From the NCBI RefSeq assembly GCF_009725205.1, contig NZ_WNZY01000012.1:56110-120109 (forward strand): 64,000 nt of DNA. The letters run 5' to 3'. Of the stretch, positions 41,988-50,978 are shown piece after piece. Position 1 is the first letter of the stretch. Each line of letters starts with the position of its first letter. This DNA comes from Paenibacillus timonensis. GTDB taxonomy: Bacteria; Bacillota; Bacilli; Paenibacillales; Paenibacillaceae. Under the pieces are notes generated by a model, which worked only from the letters and a program-made list of their open reading frames with translations, was not told the DNA's origin and made no database searches. The position numbers and the translations under genes were made by a program.

Positions 41988-42569
41988 TTTCAACGTGATA
42001 TCTTTCTCCCAGGTCAATTCCTGGCCTTGCTCATTGCCGAATACGAAGGTGACCTTTCCCTCTTCGCCTTTCATCTCATCGGGATAGAGGAATCCCATAA
42101 ACTGTCCGTTTCCGCTGATGTAGAAGCCGTTTCCGCCGTTTTGCCCATGCTGAATAGCTTCCTCCAGCGTATTCACGATCTCGTTTTTCTCCGACTTCCA
42201 CTTGATTTCCTTGAGCATATAACCTTCCGGCGCTTTCTTGACGGTGAAGTCAAAGCTGCCCCCTTCTGCAAGCGGTTTGGGTGTCTGATCAATGACAATC
42301 AGGATATCCCCGTTAGCAGTGCCGTTTGCATCAGCTTGGTTACCGTTTGCATCGCCTTGATTGCCGTTCGTCGCTGCCTCGTTGCCTGAGTTGGCCGTGT
42401 TATCCCCCGAGTTGGTATTGGCCGACGACGGATCGCTGACCCCTGCCGTATTCGAAGGCGCATTCTGGCTCTGCGGCGCTCCGGTAAGGGTTTTGCTGCC
42501 GCATGCGCTCAGCATCAGTACCGTGGCCAGGGCCATCAACAAGAATATTAGGGTTTTACGTTTCATCAT
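41985..42569 (-). CDS. Lipoprotein of unknown function, linked to a two-component system
   Basis: 194 residues. Signal peptide with lipobox LSAC (about 20-23), then a low-complexity linker with NGNQGDANGNQADANG repeats, then a small beta-rich domain (GSFDFTVKKAPEGYMLKEIKWKS to the end). GGAGG lies before the ATG, which overlaps the end of the kinase gene by 14 bp. Third gene of the RR-HK operon. It may be a sensor accessory; the family was not recognised. Confidence 0.78.
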   Translation of the reverse strand: MMKRKTLIFLLMALATVLMLSACGSKTLTGAPQSQNAPSNTAGVSDPSSANTNSGDNTANSGNEAATNGNQGDANGNQADANGTANGDILIVIDQTPKPLAEGGSFDFTVKKAPEGYMLKEIKWKSEKNEIVNTLEEAIQHGQNGGNGFYISGNGQFMGFLYPDEMKGEEGKVTFVFGNEQGQELTWEKDITLK

Positions 42570-44367
42570 GAGTTTCTCCTCCGTTTTGGGTTTCTTTATC
42601 TAGTAAGGTAAAATAGAAAGCTACACCTTGCTCCGTATTCAAAGCGCCATATTCACTTCCATGCAGCTCCAGGATATGCTTTACAATCGCCAGTCCCAGA
42701 CCGGTTCCGCCTGACTTGCGGTCACGAGAACGCTCCGCCCGGTAGAAATGGTCCCAGATCCGAGTGAGATCCGCCTCAGCGATGGAAGGGCCGGCATTTT
42801 CGATCTTAGTCGTGATTGTCCCATCCTCGTCTCGGTGCAGTCCGATGTGAATCGTGCTATGCTCTCGGGCATGACGGACGGCATTGCTTAACAAGTTCAG
42901 AATCACTTGCTCGATGCGTCTCGGATCCGCCCAAACCGTGACTTCATTCCGTTCTGGGGGCAACTTCCCCTCTTCTTGGCTCCGGTTCAGTTCGATCCGA
43001 AGTTCCTTCGCCTCCAACTGCTGGTCAAAGGACTCCGCCACCCGTTTGATCAGGCTGGTCAGAGAGAAGCTCCGGGGATGGAGCTGCACCTTCTTCACCT
43101 CAAATTTGGACAATTCCAGCATATCCATAATCAAGGCGTTCATGCGGTCGGTTTCGCTGACGATCAGGGCCAGATACCGCTCCTTCTTGTCGTCCGCCAC
43201 GCCGTCCTGCAGCCCTTCGGCAAACCCTTTGACGATGCCAAGCGGTGTTTTTAACTCGTGCGAAATATTGGCGACCAGTTCCTTACGCAGCTCTTCTGCG
43301 ATCCGCTTCTCCTCCACGTCGAGCTGCAGCTGATGGTTTGCGCGGGTTAACTCCTTCAGCGCCTGATCCAAATTACGCGACAACCGCGCAAGATGACGGG
43401 ACAACTCGCCAAACTCATCCTTGGACCGGGCCTCCGGCACTGCGGAGAAATCCAGCTCCGCCAGCCGAGCCGCCGTACGATTCAGGGCGAGCAGCGGACG
43501 GGAAACCATCCGAGAGAAAATCAGCGACAGCAGCAGCACTAGCACGACGATTAGCGGCGCTAACACAATGACATAACGTTGAAGGATATCCACGGCCTCG
43601 CCAACCGGCTGCAATGAGCTTAACGCAACCATGTAGCGGGGGCCGGTCTTGCCTTCATTTGCGAGCGGCTGCAGCAGCACTACGTATTCGACGCCGCTCC
43701 ATGTGTCACGCCATTCGAAGCGTACCGGATAACCTTCACGCAGACGGGTCTCAGAGGTTTGGGCCCTCCAGGTTTGGAGCGCATCATCGATCAGCGTATC
43801 CTGATAAAAGGGATTATAGGAGCGGGAGTTCAGCTCCGGCAGCAGCAGATCCGTCACTTCACCTTCCGAGCGCACCAATCCGATGTCGGGTTCTTGGGTC
43901 GCCTCTACCGACAAGCGGATGTTCACGGGATTCATGATCGTATCCAACTGATCCATGAACATCCCATCGACCGTTAGCCGATCGCCGATGGTAGCCTGCG
44001 GAATCGCCTCGCTTGTCGTTCCTTCGGTCGGAATCACCACCTTCACCGTTTTCCCGTCCGAAGTTCGTATATCGATGTAATAGGGTTCATAGTGAAGCTG
44101 CGTAAACTCCCGATTCAGAATCGCGATGCTGGCATCGTGTCGGTTCATAAATTCGCCCAGCTGCCGGGAAACCTGCTGCTCATCGTCGGGATGCTTCCTA
44201 TACTGCGCGGCGAAGCTCTCCATGCTCCCCGCCAGACGGCTAATTTTAGTTCCTCGGTAAAACCGCTCGAAGAATACTCCCTCCGCCGCCATCACCACCA
44301 AGAAGGCCAGCAGGACCAAAGCCGATGTTACGACGAACAACTTGAAAACAACGCTATGCCTTTTCAT
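42556..44367 (-). CDS. Sensor histidine kinase with HAMP domain
   Basis: 603 residues. TM1 at about 10-30, extracytoplasmic sensor domain to about 265, TM2 (IVLAPLIVVLVLLLSLIF), HAMP, then HisKA with the phospho-accepting His in ANISHELKTPLGIVKGFAEGL. ATPase motifs: NLLSNAVRHA, DGTITTKIENAGPSI and SGGTGLGLAIVKHI. BaeS/PhoR-type. Its start overlaps the response regulator stop by 4 bp. Confidence 0.92.
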   Translation of the reverse strand: MKRHSVVFKLFVVTSALVLLAFLVVMAAEGVFFERFYRGTKISRLAGSMESFAAQYRKHPDDEQQVSRQLGEFMNRHDASIAILNREFTQLHYEPYYIDIRTSDGKTVKVVIPTEGTTSEAIPQATIGDRLTVDGMFMDQLDTIMNPVNIRLSVEATQEPDIGLVRSEGEVTDLLLPELNSRSYNPFYQDTLIDDALQTWRAQTSETRLREGYPVRFEWRDTWSGVEYVVLLQPLANEGKTGPRYMVALSSLQPVGEAVDILQRYVIVLAPLIVVLVLLLSLIFSRMVSRPLLALNRTAARLAELDFSAVPEARSKDEFGELSRHLARLSRNLDQALKELTRANHQLQLDVEEKRIAEELRKELVANISHELKTPLGIVKGFAEGLQDGVADDKKERYLALIVSETDRMNALIMDMLELSKFEVKKVQLHPRSFSLTSLIKRVAESFDQQLEAKELRIELNRSQEEGKLPPERNEVTVWADPRRIEQVILNLLSNAVRHAREHSTIHIGLHRDEDGTITTKIENAGPSIAEADLTRIWDHFYRAERSRDRKSGGTGLGLAIVKHILELHGSEYGALNTEQGVAFYFTLLDKETQNGGETHDET

Positions 44368-45044
44368 GGGTTCGTATCGAATTTATAGCCCGATCGGATC
44401 ACGGTCGCGATGTACCGGCCTTCGTCTCCCAGTTTGGCTCTTAATTTTTTGATATGGGTATCCACCGTCCGTGAATCCCCCAAATAATCGTAACCCCAAA
44501 CCGCATCCAAAATAGCTTCTCGGCTCAGCACCTTACCGGTATGCTTAACCAAAAAGATCAACAGCTCATATTCCTTTGGCGTCAGATTAACCGGCTCGCC
44601 CCTGACGGTTACGACATGGGATTCTCGATTGATCGATATGTCGCCGAATACTTGCGTTTCGCTGTCCCGGCCGACCGTGCCTTCCTTCCTCTTCATCAAG
44701 GCGGTAGCACGTGCAACGAGCACTCTTGGACTCAGCGGCTTCGTCACGTACTCGTCGGCGCCCAGCTCGAATCCAAGCAGTTGGTCGTCGTCTTCGGCCC
44801 GGGCCGTCATGATAATGATCGGCACATCCGATTTGCCGCGAATTCGCCGGCATACCGACCAGCCGTCCATCTCGGGCATCATGATGTCCAGCACGACCAG
44901 GTCGACGGGGGTTTGCTCGAACATCTCGAGCGCGATCCGACCGTTTTCCGCTTCATGAACTTCCCACTGTTCTTTTTTAAAATAATCGGTAATAAACTCG
45001 CGCATCAGCACGTCGTCTTCCACCAGCAATATGCTTCGTTTCAT
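44364..45044 (-). CDS. OmpR/PhoB-family response regulator
   Basis: 226 residues. Receiver with EDD at 9-11, phospho-accepting Asp in VVLDIMMPEMDGW, switch Thr in IIIMTARA and Lys in YVTKPLSP. The C-terminal winged helix is LTPKEYELLIFLVKHTGKVLSREAILDAVWGYDYLGDSRTVDTHI. AGGTGATG precedes the ATG. First gene of the three-gene sensory operon. Confidence 0.95.
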   Translation of the reverse strand: MKRSILLVEDDVLMREFITDYFKKEQWEVHEAENGRIALEMFEQTPVDLVVLDIMMPEMDGWSVCRRIRGKSDVPIIIMTARAEDDDQLLGFELGADEYVTKPLSPRVLVARATALMKRKEGTVGRDSETQVFGDISINRESHVVTVRGEPVNLTPKEYELLIFLVKHTGKVLSREAILDAVWGYDYLGDSRTVDTHIKKLRAKLGDEGRYIATVIRSGYKFDTNP

Positions 45045-45175
45045 TCGGGCATCACCTATGCTCGTATTCTGGCCTTCCCACTACACTTCTATGAATTCGG
45101 GCGGCACCTCCATTCCTCCTTGCAAAACCAAGTATAACGAAGCGATGTGTCCGCCGTGTGAACTTAGGGTGAACA

Positions 45176-45204
45176 TCAAAAAGGACTTTCCGCGCGGAAA
45201 GCCC
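45176..45204 (-). terminator. Terminator after the 88-residue membrane protein gene
   Basis: GGACTTTCC (45183-45191) and GGAAAGCCC (45196-45204) pair around GCGC; TTTTT follows on the - strand. Confidence 0.8.
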
Positions 45205-45282
45205 TACCTTCAAATTCAGATGCACTTTTCTGTTCGGGTCCATTGCCGTTTCTCAAAGCCCACATCTATACCTCAGTTATGT

Positions 45283-45549
45283 TCAAGGTAACGCATCCAG
45301 AGATAAATACAGACAGGCTGCGGAAACGGCAAAGAACAGGAAGGAAATCCGACGATTTCTACGCATATTAAACCCGAAAGCTCCAAAGAAGATCATGGCT
45401 GCGAGCTTCGACACGCTATCCGAATAGCCGCTCAGCGAAAAAGCGGAACTGCTAAACACAATAGACGACAATAAAGAAATCCCGACTCCCATTCGAAACC
45501 ACAAGGGTTCTCTCATGAATAAATGAAAGAATGATTGAATTTGTCTCAT
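45283..45549 (-). CDS. Small membrane protein, unknown function
   Basis: 88 residues from MRQIQSFFHLFMREPLWF, with two or three hydrophobic segments and a central RRNRR turn. GGAGGGG is 3-6 nt before the ATG at 45549. An in-frame longer version to 45618 would cross the upstream terminator and is unlikely. Family not recognised. Confidence 0.65.
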   Translation of the reverse strand: MRQIQSFFHLFMREPLWFRMGVGISLLSSIVFSSSAFSLSGYSDSVSKLAAMIFFGAFGFNMRRNRRISFLFFAVSAACLYLSLDALP

Positions 45550-45585
45550 AAGCCCCTCCTTCTGAGCGGTCACGATAAGCGAATA

Positions 45586-45627
45586 AGAAAACCCTTGATT
45601 TATCACCGTTTTTGACAAATCAAGGGT
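45586..45627 (-). terminator. Terminator after the GntR/ABC operon
   Basis: ACCCTTGATTT (45591-45601) pairs with AAATCAAGGGT (45617-45627); the - strand continues TTTTCTT. Confidence 0.85.
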
Positions 45628-45676
45628 CTTATCGTTTCACAAACCTGCATTGTAAATTGTCTCAGTTAACCGTTAC

Positions 45677-45877
45677 TCACCATGTGCTTTTCGTTCTCTT
45701 CGATTTAGTGCCATAACGAAGTAGCGCAAGCAACAGGAAGCCGATTCCTGCTCCGTTCATCAATCCCAGCCCAAAATCCGTCATCTGGATGTCGCTTCTA
45801 CCGAGGTACATCGCCAGAACAATGAACAACATACCGATCATGGTCAACAACAGGCCTTGCATCTTCTCTTTCGTCAT
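45677..45877 (-). CDS. Small two-TM membrane protein, unknown function
   Basis: 66 residues: LLLTMIGMLFIVLAMYL and GAGIGFLLLALLRYG are two TM helices, with a basic C-terminus. GGAGGG precedes the ATG. Last gene of the ABC operon, 12 bp after the permease gene. May be an accessory of that transporter. Confidence 0.72.
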   Translation of the reverse strand: MTKEKMQGLLLTMIGMLFIVLAMYLGRSDIQMTDFGLGLMNGAGIGFLLLALLRYGTKSKRTKSTW

Positions 45878-45889
45878 GGAAAACCCTCC

Positions 45890-47173
45890 TTAAATCTTAT
45901 ACGCCTTCATGGCTTTGCGCAGTTCTTTGAAGGTAGGACGTTTGCCGTACAGCAGGACGCCGGTGCGGTAAATTTTCGCGGACAGCCAGCCGAACAGGAA
46001 GATCGCAATGGCTAGGACAACCAGCGAAAGCGCAATTTCCCAAACTGGCGGTTCGCCGATGCCAACCCGTACGATCATCGATACCGGTGACACGAACGGG
46101 ATGAAAGAACTCACCTTCATGAGCAGCGAGTTTGGCGTGCTCAAGCTGAAGATCCCGATATAGAACGATGCCAACGACAACATCGTGATCGGCATGACTG
46201 CCTGCCCCAGCTCTTCAGTGCGGCTGACCAGCGAACCGATCGCGGCAAACAGTGTCGCATATAAGAAGTATCCCAAGATGTAAAAGACAAGGCCAAGCAC
46301 TAAGACTTCCACGCGGATATCGGACAATTGAAGGTTGAAATCCGCCAACACCGGCTGATTATACGGCAATGAAATGTTGATCGCAATAACGCCGGCAAAG
46401 ATGGCGATCTGTAACAAGCCAATGAAGAACATCCCGAGGATCTTGCCGAACATTTGCGCCAACGGCGATACGCTCGTGATGAGAATTTCCATGATCCGCG
46501 AACTTTTCTCCGCGGTAACCTCGGCCGAGATCATATTCCCTGTCATCATGATCGTCATGAAGAACAAGATGATCAATACGTACACAATCACGTAGTTAAT
46601 CGCACCGGTCTCTTCCGCCTTATTCCCGGTTTCGCTTCCACCCGTTTCCGGCGAAGCCTTCACCGTATCAATTTGCACCGGCGCGCTCAGCGCGGCAATC
46701 TGCTCATCGGTCAGCATGCCCTTCGTCAAATACTCCGCCTTGACGTTCTGCAGTGCCGCTTGCAGCGCGGTTTGCAGCCCCATCCCCAAGCTGTCTTTCT
46801 TGGAAGTGTAGGTCACGGTCGGGAAGACACCGCCGTCCCCTTCAGCAAATTGCAGATAACCGTCAATGTCTCCAGCATCGATCGCTGCCTGCAGTGCCGC
46901 TTTATCTGCCTGTTCGTAAGGAATAAGCGTGTAGCCTGCTGCCGGCTGTTTCGCCGTATAAGCCTCAAGCGATTTCGCCAGTTCCGTCTGTCCTTCGTAG
47001 ATAAGACCGATCTTGGCCGGATTGTCGTCCCCACCGGTAAACTTGTCGATAAAATAAGGTACATGCATCCCGATGGTCACGAGCAGAGCCAACACGAGCG
47101 TAGTAATAAGAAATGATTTCGTTCTGACTTTATTCATAAAAGTAAAGCCAACAACCGTCCCCATTTTATTCAT
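45890..47173 (-). CDS. ABC-2 permease, NatB-like
   Basis: 427 residues. TM1 at about 22-42, a large extracytoplasmic part to about 185 containing Thr/Gly/Glu-rich sequence, then five or six TM segments. ITAEKSSRIMEILITSVSPLAQMFGKILG is the ABC-2 coupling motif (here SAEVTAEKSSRIMEIL). The ATG at 47173 overlaps the ATPase stop by 8 bp. NatB-type proteins export Na+ or peptides. Function here is inferred from the paired ATPase. Confidence 0.86.
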   Translation of the reverse strand: MNKMGTVVGFTFMNKVRTKSFLITTLVLALLVTIGMHVPYFIDKFTGGDDNPAKIGLIYEGQTELAKSLEAYTAKQPAAGYTLIPYEQADKAALQAAIDAGDIDGYLQFAEGDGGVFPTVTYTSKKDSLGMGLQTALQAALQNVKAEYLTKGMLTDEQIAALSAPVQIDTVKASPETGGSETGNKAEETGAINYVIVYVLIILFFMTIMMTGNMISAEVTAEKSSRIMEILITSVSPLAQMFGKILGMFFIGLLQIAIFAGVIAINISLPYNQPVLADFNLQLSDIRVEVLVLGLVFYILGYFLYATLFAAIGSLVSRTEELGQAVMPITMLSLASFYIGIFSLSTPNSLLMKVSSFIPFVSPVSMIVRVGIGEPPVWEIALSLVVLAIAIFLFGWLSAKIYRTGVLLYGKRPTFKELRKAMKAYKI

Positions 47174-48071
47174 TCGACTCACCTACCTCTTTAATAAAGA
47201 TCTGATTCAGGGTGGGCTCCTTGATCTCGAAATGCTCCACTTCACTGACTTCCATCGCTTTACGCAGGATTTCTTGTGCAGCCGCTACCTGCGAGATGCG
47301 CACGAGGTAACCGCGTTCCTTCCGCTCTACCTTCTCGACGCCTGCAATCTGCTCCAGCCCGGTCACTTCACCGATCGTGTGCAGCAACACTTCTTCACGA
47401 GGATACCGCTTTTTAATCTCCCGCAGATTGCCTTGCAGCACGGTGTTTCCGCGATGCAGAATCGTGATGTTGCGGCACAGCTCCTCCACATGTTCCATCC
47501 GGTGGGTGGAGAATAGGATACTGGTGCCTTGATCGCGCAGCTCCTTCACCGTCGCTTTCAGCAGCTCGACATTAACCGGATCCAACCCGCTGAACGCTTC
47601 GTCCATGATCACGAGTTTCGGTTTATGGACAACCGCGGCTATGAAGCCCATCTTTTGCTGGTTCCCCTTAGATAACTCCTCGATCTTCTTGTCGTAATAT
47701 TCCGGCACTTCGAACCGATCAAGCCAATATTTCAAGCTCTTGTCGGCTTCCGCCGCAGACATGCCGCGCAGCCGCGCCAGGTAAATGATCTGGTCGCTGA
47801 CCTTCACCTTCGGATACAAGCCGCGCTCTTCCGGTAAGTAGCCCATCTTCGCTTGCAACTCGCGGCCATAGGGCTTCCCGTCATACGAAATCTTCCCGCC
47901 GTCCGGATAGATTAAACCCAGTACCATCCGCATTGTCGTTGTTTTGCCGGCGCCGTTTGCCCCGAGCAATCCGTAAATCTCGCCTTCCTCCACCTGCAGT
48001 GAGATGTTGTCGACGGCGGTCTTCTCGCCAAATTGCTTCATTACGTTTTCCAGAACCAATGGATTTGCCAT
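47166..48071 (-). CDS. ABC transporter ATPase, NatA-like
   Basis: 301 residues. Walker A GANGAGKTT, signature LSKGNQQK, Walker B LVIMDEAFSGLD and switch STHRMEHVEEL, plus a C-terminal domain of about 80 residues typical of the drug/Na+ exporter group. The ATG at 48071 follows AAGGAGAGGG; the open frame extends ten codons further upstream without a better start. Confidence 0.92.
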   Translation of the reverse strand: MANPLVLENVMKQFGEKTAVDNISLQVEEGEIYGLLGANGAGKTTTMRMVLGLIYPDGGKISYDGKPYGRELQAKMGYLPEERGLYPKVKVSDQIIYLARLRGMSAAEADKSLKYWLDRFEVPEYYDKKIEELSKGNQQKMGFIAAVVHKPKLVIMDEAFSGLDPVNVELLKATVKELRDQGTSILFSTHRMEHVEELCRNITILHRGNTVLQGNLREIKKRYPREEVLLHTIGEVTGLEQIAGVEKVERKERGYLVRISQVAAAQEILRKAMEVSEVEHFEIKEPTLNQIFIKEVGESNE

Positions 48072-48110
48072 ATTCCCTCTCCTTCTTCTATATGAAATCA
48101 ATTCATCCCA

Positions 48111-49037
48111 TTAAGCCATTGTCGCTTCCGGTGCCGGTTTGACCGGTGGATGCCCTTGGATCCACAGCTGCAAAATCTCATCCAGCTCTAGGCTGCGGGT
48201 CTGCATGACCTGTAGCCCTTTGGCCGCAAGGCTTTGCTGGAGTTGCCCTTCATGCTGCTCCTGTACAACCAGCTTGGTCACCGACGGGCCATCCACGCAG
48301 AGGATCGTTCCTTGCGGTAAATCGTCCGGCGAGCACCCGCCGCTGCGGATCCAGATCTCTTTCCAACTGCTGAATAATTGATCCTTCTCGGCCATCCCCA
48401 GCACCTGTCCGTGATGCACCAATGCGATGTAATCGGCCAGCCGTTTCACTTCCTCAGCGACATGTGTTGCGAGGAGTATCGTCATATCCTCATCGGCCAT
48501 GAACTCCCGGAGCTCCTCAATCATGCTCTTCCAGGCGAACGGATCCAGTCCCGAAGAAGGCTCGTCGAGCAACAACAGCTTCGGCCGAGCCGCCAGCGCC
48601 GCCGCGATTTCGAATTTCCGCCGCTCCCCTTTGGACATTCGATTGAGTCGTTCCTGTCTCGGGACATCAAATCGATCCATCAAAGCTTCAAAGAGCTTCT
48701 CATCCCAGGATGGATACCAATGCGACCGGAACTGAGCTGCCCGCTCCGCCGTCATATAATTCTCTTCCGGCTCAGGCGCTTCGGGGACATACCCGATTTG
48801 TTGGCGCAGATCAATCGGTATCACGCCGGAGAATGTTTGCCCGAACCAACGGATCTCCCCCGCATCAGGCCGGAGCATCTGCTGGATCATTTTCATGATT
48901 GTGCTTTTTCCCGATCCGTTAGGTCCGACCAGAGCCACAATATACCCCTTCGGCACTTGCAAGTGTAGCGGTCCAATCGTCTTGCGACGCCCCTGTTTAA
49001 GAGCTCCGACCAGCTCAATTGCCATAGGTTGTTCCAT
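48111..49037 (-). CDS. ABC transporter ATPase, YtrB-like
   Basis: 308 residues. Walker A GPNGSGKST, signature altered to MSKGERRKF, Walker B LLLLDEPSSGLD, switch ATHVAEEVKRL, and a long C-terminal domain. It follows a YtrA-type GntR gene with stop and start overlapping, as in the ytr operon of bacilli, which responds to cell-wall antibiotics. Confidence 0.9.
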   Translation of the reverse strand: MEQPMAIELVGALKQGRRKTIGPLHLQVPKGYIVALVGPNGSGKSTIMKMIQQMLRPDAGEIRWFGQTFSGVIPIDLRQQIGYVPEAPEPEENYMTAERAAQFRSHWYPSWDEKLFEALMDRFDVPRQERLNRMSKGERRKFEIAAALAARPKLLLLDEPSSGLDPFAWKSMIEELREFMADEDMTILLATHVAEEVKRLADYIALVHHGQVLGMAEKDQLFSSWKEIWIRSGGCSPDDLPQGTILCVDGPSVTKLVVQEQHEGQLQQSLAAKGLQVMQTRSLELDEILQLWIQGHPPVKPAPEATMA

Positions 49038-49450
49038 TAGTTCGTTTCCTCCTTGCTTGGAGACGCATCGTATTTCTGCTTCACGATTTGCAAAAACAGC
49101 TGCTTCAGCTCTTCCGCCCCATATTGCAGTGATTGTCCGGCATCAACAGCCTTTTCGATCGCTTCCTTCACCACTGCGGTTCGGTATTCATCTCGCTCAC
49201 CTGCAGTGACCTTGGCGACGAAGGTCCCCGTTCCCTGCTTGGTACGAAGGAGTCCCTCGTTCTCTAAGTCTTGGTAAACCCGGCGTACCGTGATCACGCT
49301 GCAATTTAAGGCGCCAGCGAATTCCCGGATTGAAGGCAGCAACGTCCCTTCTTCGATTTGTCCGCTGACGATCAACGACCGGAGCTGCGACTCGATCTGA
49401 TGATACAGCGGCGCGGCGCTATTTTCGTTAATTTGAATGGGAATCCACAC
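49037..49450 (-). CDS. GntR-family regulator, YtrA type
   Basis: 137 residues: N-terminal winged helix (PLYHQIESQLRSLIVSGQIEEGTLLPSIREFAGALNCSVITVRRVYQDLENEGLL) and a short C-terminal dimer helix, without the large effector domain of other GntR types. The start is GTG. Second gene of the operon it probably represses; the operator is at 50315-50332. Confidence 0.92.
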   Translation of the reverse strand: MWIPIQINENSAAPLYHQIESQLRSLIVSGQIEEGTLLPSIREFAGALNCSVITVRRVYQDLENEGLLRTKQGTGTFVAKVTAGERDEYRTAVVKEAIEKAVDAGQSLQYGAEELKQLFLQIVKQKYDASPSKEETN

Positions 49451-49495
49451 CCTTCTTGCTCACCTCCGCCTTACTCCCCTTTTTTCCGTACTTCA

Positions 49496-50218
49496 TTAGC
49501 CCAAATCTCGTTGGTTTAGTTTCCACAGCGTCACCGAGGACAGTGAGGCCAATCCAACAATCCCTACTGCCAGTGTGCCCCACATCAATGGAGACCGTAC
49601 GAGATGTTGCCGGGAGAACTCTAGGGTGAACGACATGAGGTTGCCGCCAAACCAATTCGCAGCAAATGCGATTAGCCCCAAACCAAGCATTAGCAGGAAG
49701 GTTAACCATAAATAAACTTTGCCCTTCTTCAGAAGCTCGAAGTAGATGAACACCCCGTTGATCAATAATCCATAACCGTTCCAAGTTAAAGCAAACACAA
49801 TAATTGTACCAAGCCCCAATCCACTGTTATTCATCAGTTTCGTTACCAGATAAATACCGCCGTAGAACAAAACGCTATTCAGCAGCATCGCTGCCCCCAA
49901 TTGGATCAACCGTTCCCGAATCACTGTCTTTAAGGGAATCGGTAACACACGGTAATAACGCAGCATCTGAGTATAGGTGTCTCCTTTAATGTAATTAAAT
50001 GATCGCCGAGTAAAGAAGAAACCCGTGAACGGAACCATCGCCAGCATCAAGAAGTCAACCATCGGATTCATTACGTAATCGGTCTCCTCCCGAGCCCCCA
50101 CCAAGGAGCCGAGCATCAGCGCGACGTAGAGCATAAAGATGACGTTCCAGATCAAATAAAGCCGATCGTTTCGCAAATCTTTTTTGAAGATGAACCACGC
50201 GTCTTTCCAACTGTCCAA
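49496..50218 (-). CDS. ABC-type membrane subunit, first gene of the GntR operon
   Basis: 240 residues with six TM segments; N-terminal DSWKDAWFIFKKDLRNDRLYLIW is a typical amphipathic entry to an ABC-2-like permease. Start TTG 8 nt after AGAGG. No ATPase-binding motif was recognised, but the position before GntR and YtrB-like genes suggests it is the membrane partner of the YtrB-like ATPase. Confidence 0.75.
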   Translation of the reverse strand: MDSWKDAWFIFKKDLRNDRLYLIWNVIFMLYVALMLGSLVGAREETDYVMNPMVDFLMLAMVPFTGFFFTRRSFNYIKGDTYTQMLRYYRVLPIPLKTVIRERLIQLGAAMLLNSVLFYGGIYLVTKLMNNSGLGLGTIIVFALTWNGYGLLINGVFIYFELLKKGKVYLWLTFLLMLGLGLIAFAANWFGGNLMSFTLEFSRQHLVRSPLMWGTLAVGIVGLASLSSVTLWKLNQRDLG

Positions 50219-50281
50219 GTCATCAACCTCTTTTCATCCCATTCGCCTTCAGCTTGTTTCTCTCATTCGCCAATGAATTTT

Positions 50282-50346
50282 ATAATCACTGTGCTTACTG
50301 TTTATATCTTTATACACAGTATAATCACTGTGCTTACCCATGTCAA
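50282..50346 (-). promoter_or_regulatory. Promoter with GntR/YtrA-type operator
   Basis: - strand TTGACA (50341-50346), 17 bp, TATACT (50318-50323). CACAGT-N6-ACTGTG (50315-50332) covers the -10, and a 17-bp direct repeat ATAATCACTGTGCTTAC occurs at 50282-50298 and 50321-50337. Confidence 0.82.
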
Positions 50347-50365
50347 CATTTTCCTTTGGTTACAT

Positions 50366-50410
50366 AAAAAAACGCCAACAGCGCGATTCCTCAAGAATCC
50401 GCCATTGGCG
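50366..50410 (-). terminator. Terminator after yozB
   Basis: CGCCAA pairs with TTGGCG and GATTC with GAATC around CTCAA; seven T follow on the - strand. Confidence 0.85.
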
Positions 50411-50455
50411 ATTAGCCTTACGATCAAATGAAGTTTTCCGTTAGACTAGCCTACC

Positions 50456-50920
50456 CTAAGCTCCCAAAATCACTTCCCACACCGGCTTCGTATGGCCGCC
50501 CGGATACATCAGGTACAACAGCACATATACAGCTACACCGGTAATTGCCGTACAGAACCAAATGACCGAGGTCACCCGGCCCCATTTGCGGTGTTTAGCG
50601 TATTTTGCCTTAAAGCCTAGTACCAACGTAGTGATTCCGAATACAGCCGCGACGGTTGCCAACACGATATGGAAAACAAGGAACGTTTGATAATAGCCCT
50701 TCAGGCTGTCCGGTCCGCCCCATGACGTATTGCCGATAAATACGGTCCGCGACATGTAGATCACGAAGAACAGCAAGGCAGCCGCGGCGGCAGCGATCAT
50801 CGTCTTTTTGTGGGCTTCTCGTTTCCCTTTGATGATTAGCCCCCAACCGATCGCAACCAGCACCGCACTAATGACGATAAACGATGTGCTTAGCGTCGGA
50901 AATAACGTGAACAGATCCAA
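50456..50920 (-). CDS. DUF420 membrane protein, YozB/CtaM-like
   Basis: 154 residues, five TM segments. RKWGRVTSVIWFCTAITGVAVYVLLYLMYP and the His-containing FHIVLATVAAVFG match the DUF420 family, whose staphylococcal member CtaM is needed for aa3-type oxidase assembly. The location beside ctaG and ctaCDEF supports an assembly role. TTG start 7 nt after AGGAGG. Ends with a strong terminator. Confidence 0.85.
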   Translation of the reverse strand: MDLFTLFPTLSTSFIVISAVLVAIGWGLIIKGKREAHKKTMIAAAAAALLFFVIYMSRTVFIGNTSWGGPDSLKGYYQTFLVFHIVLATVAAVFGITTLVLGFKAKYAKHRKWGRVTSVIWFCTAITGVAVYVLLYLMYPGGHTKPVWEVILGA

Positions 50921-50978
50921 TTTGCATCCTCCTAAACATAGACCTCATTTTGTGAGCGTGTACACGGGCCCTGTTATG

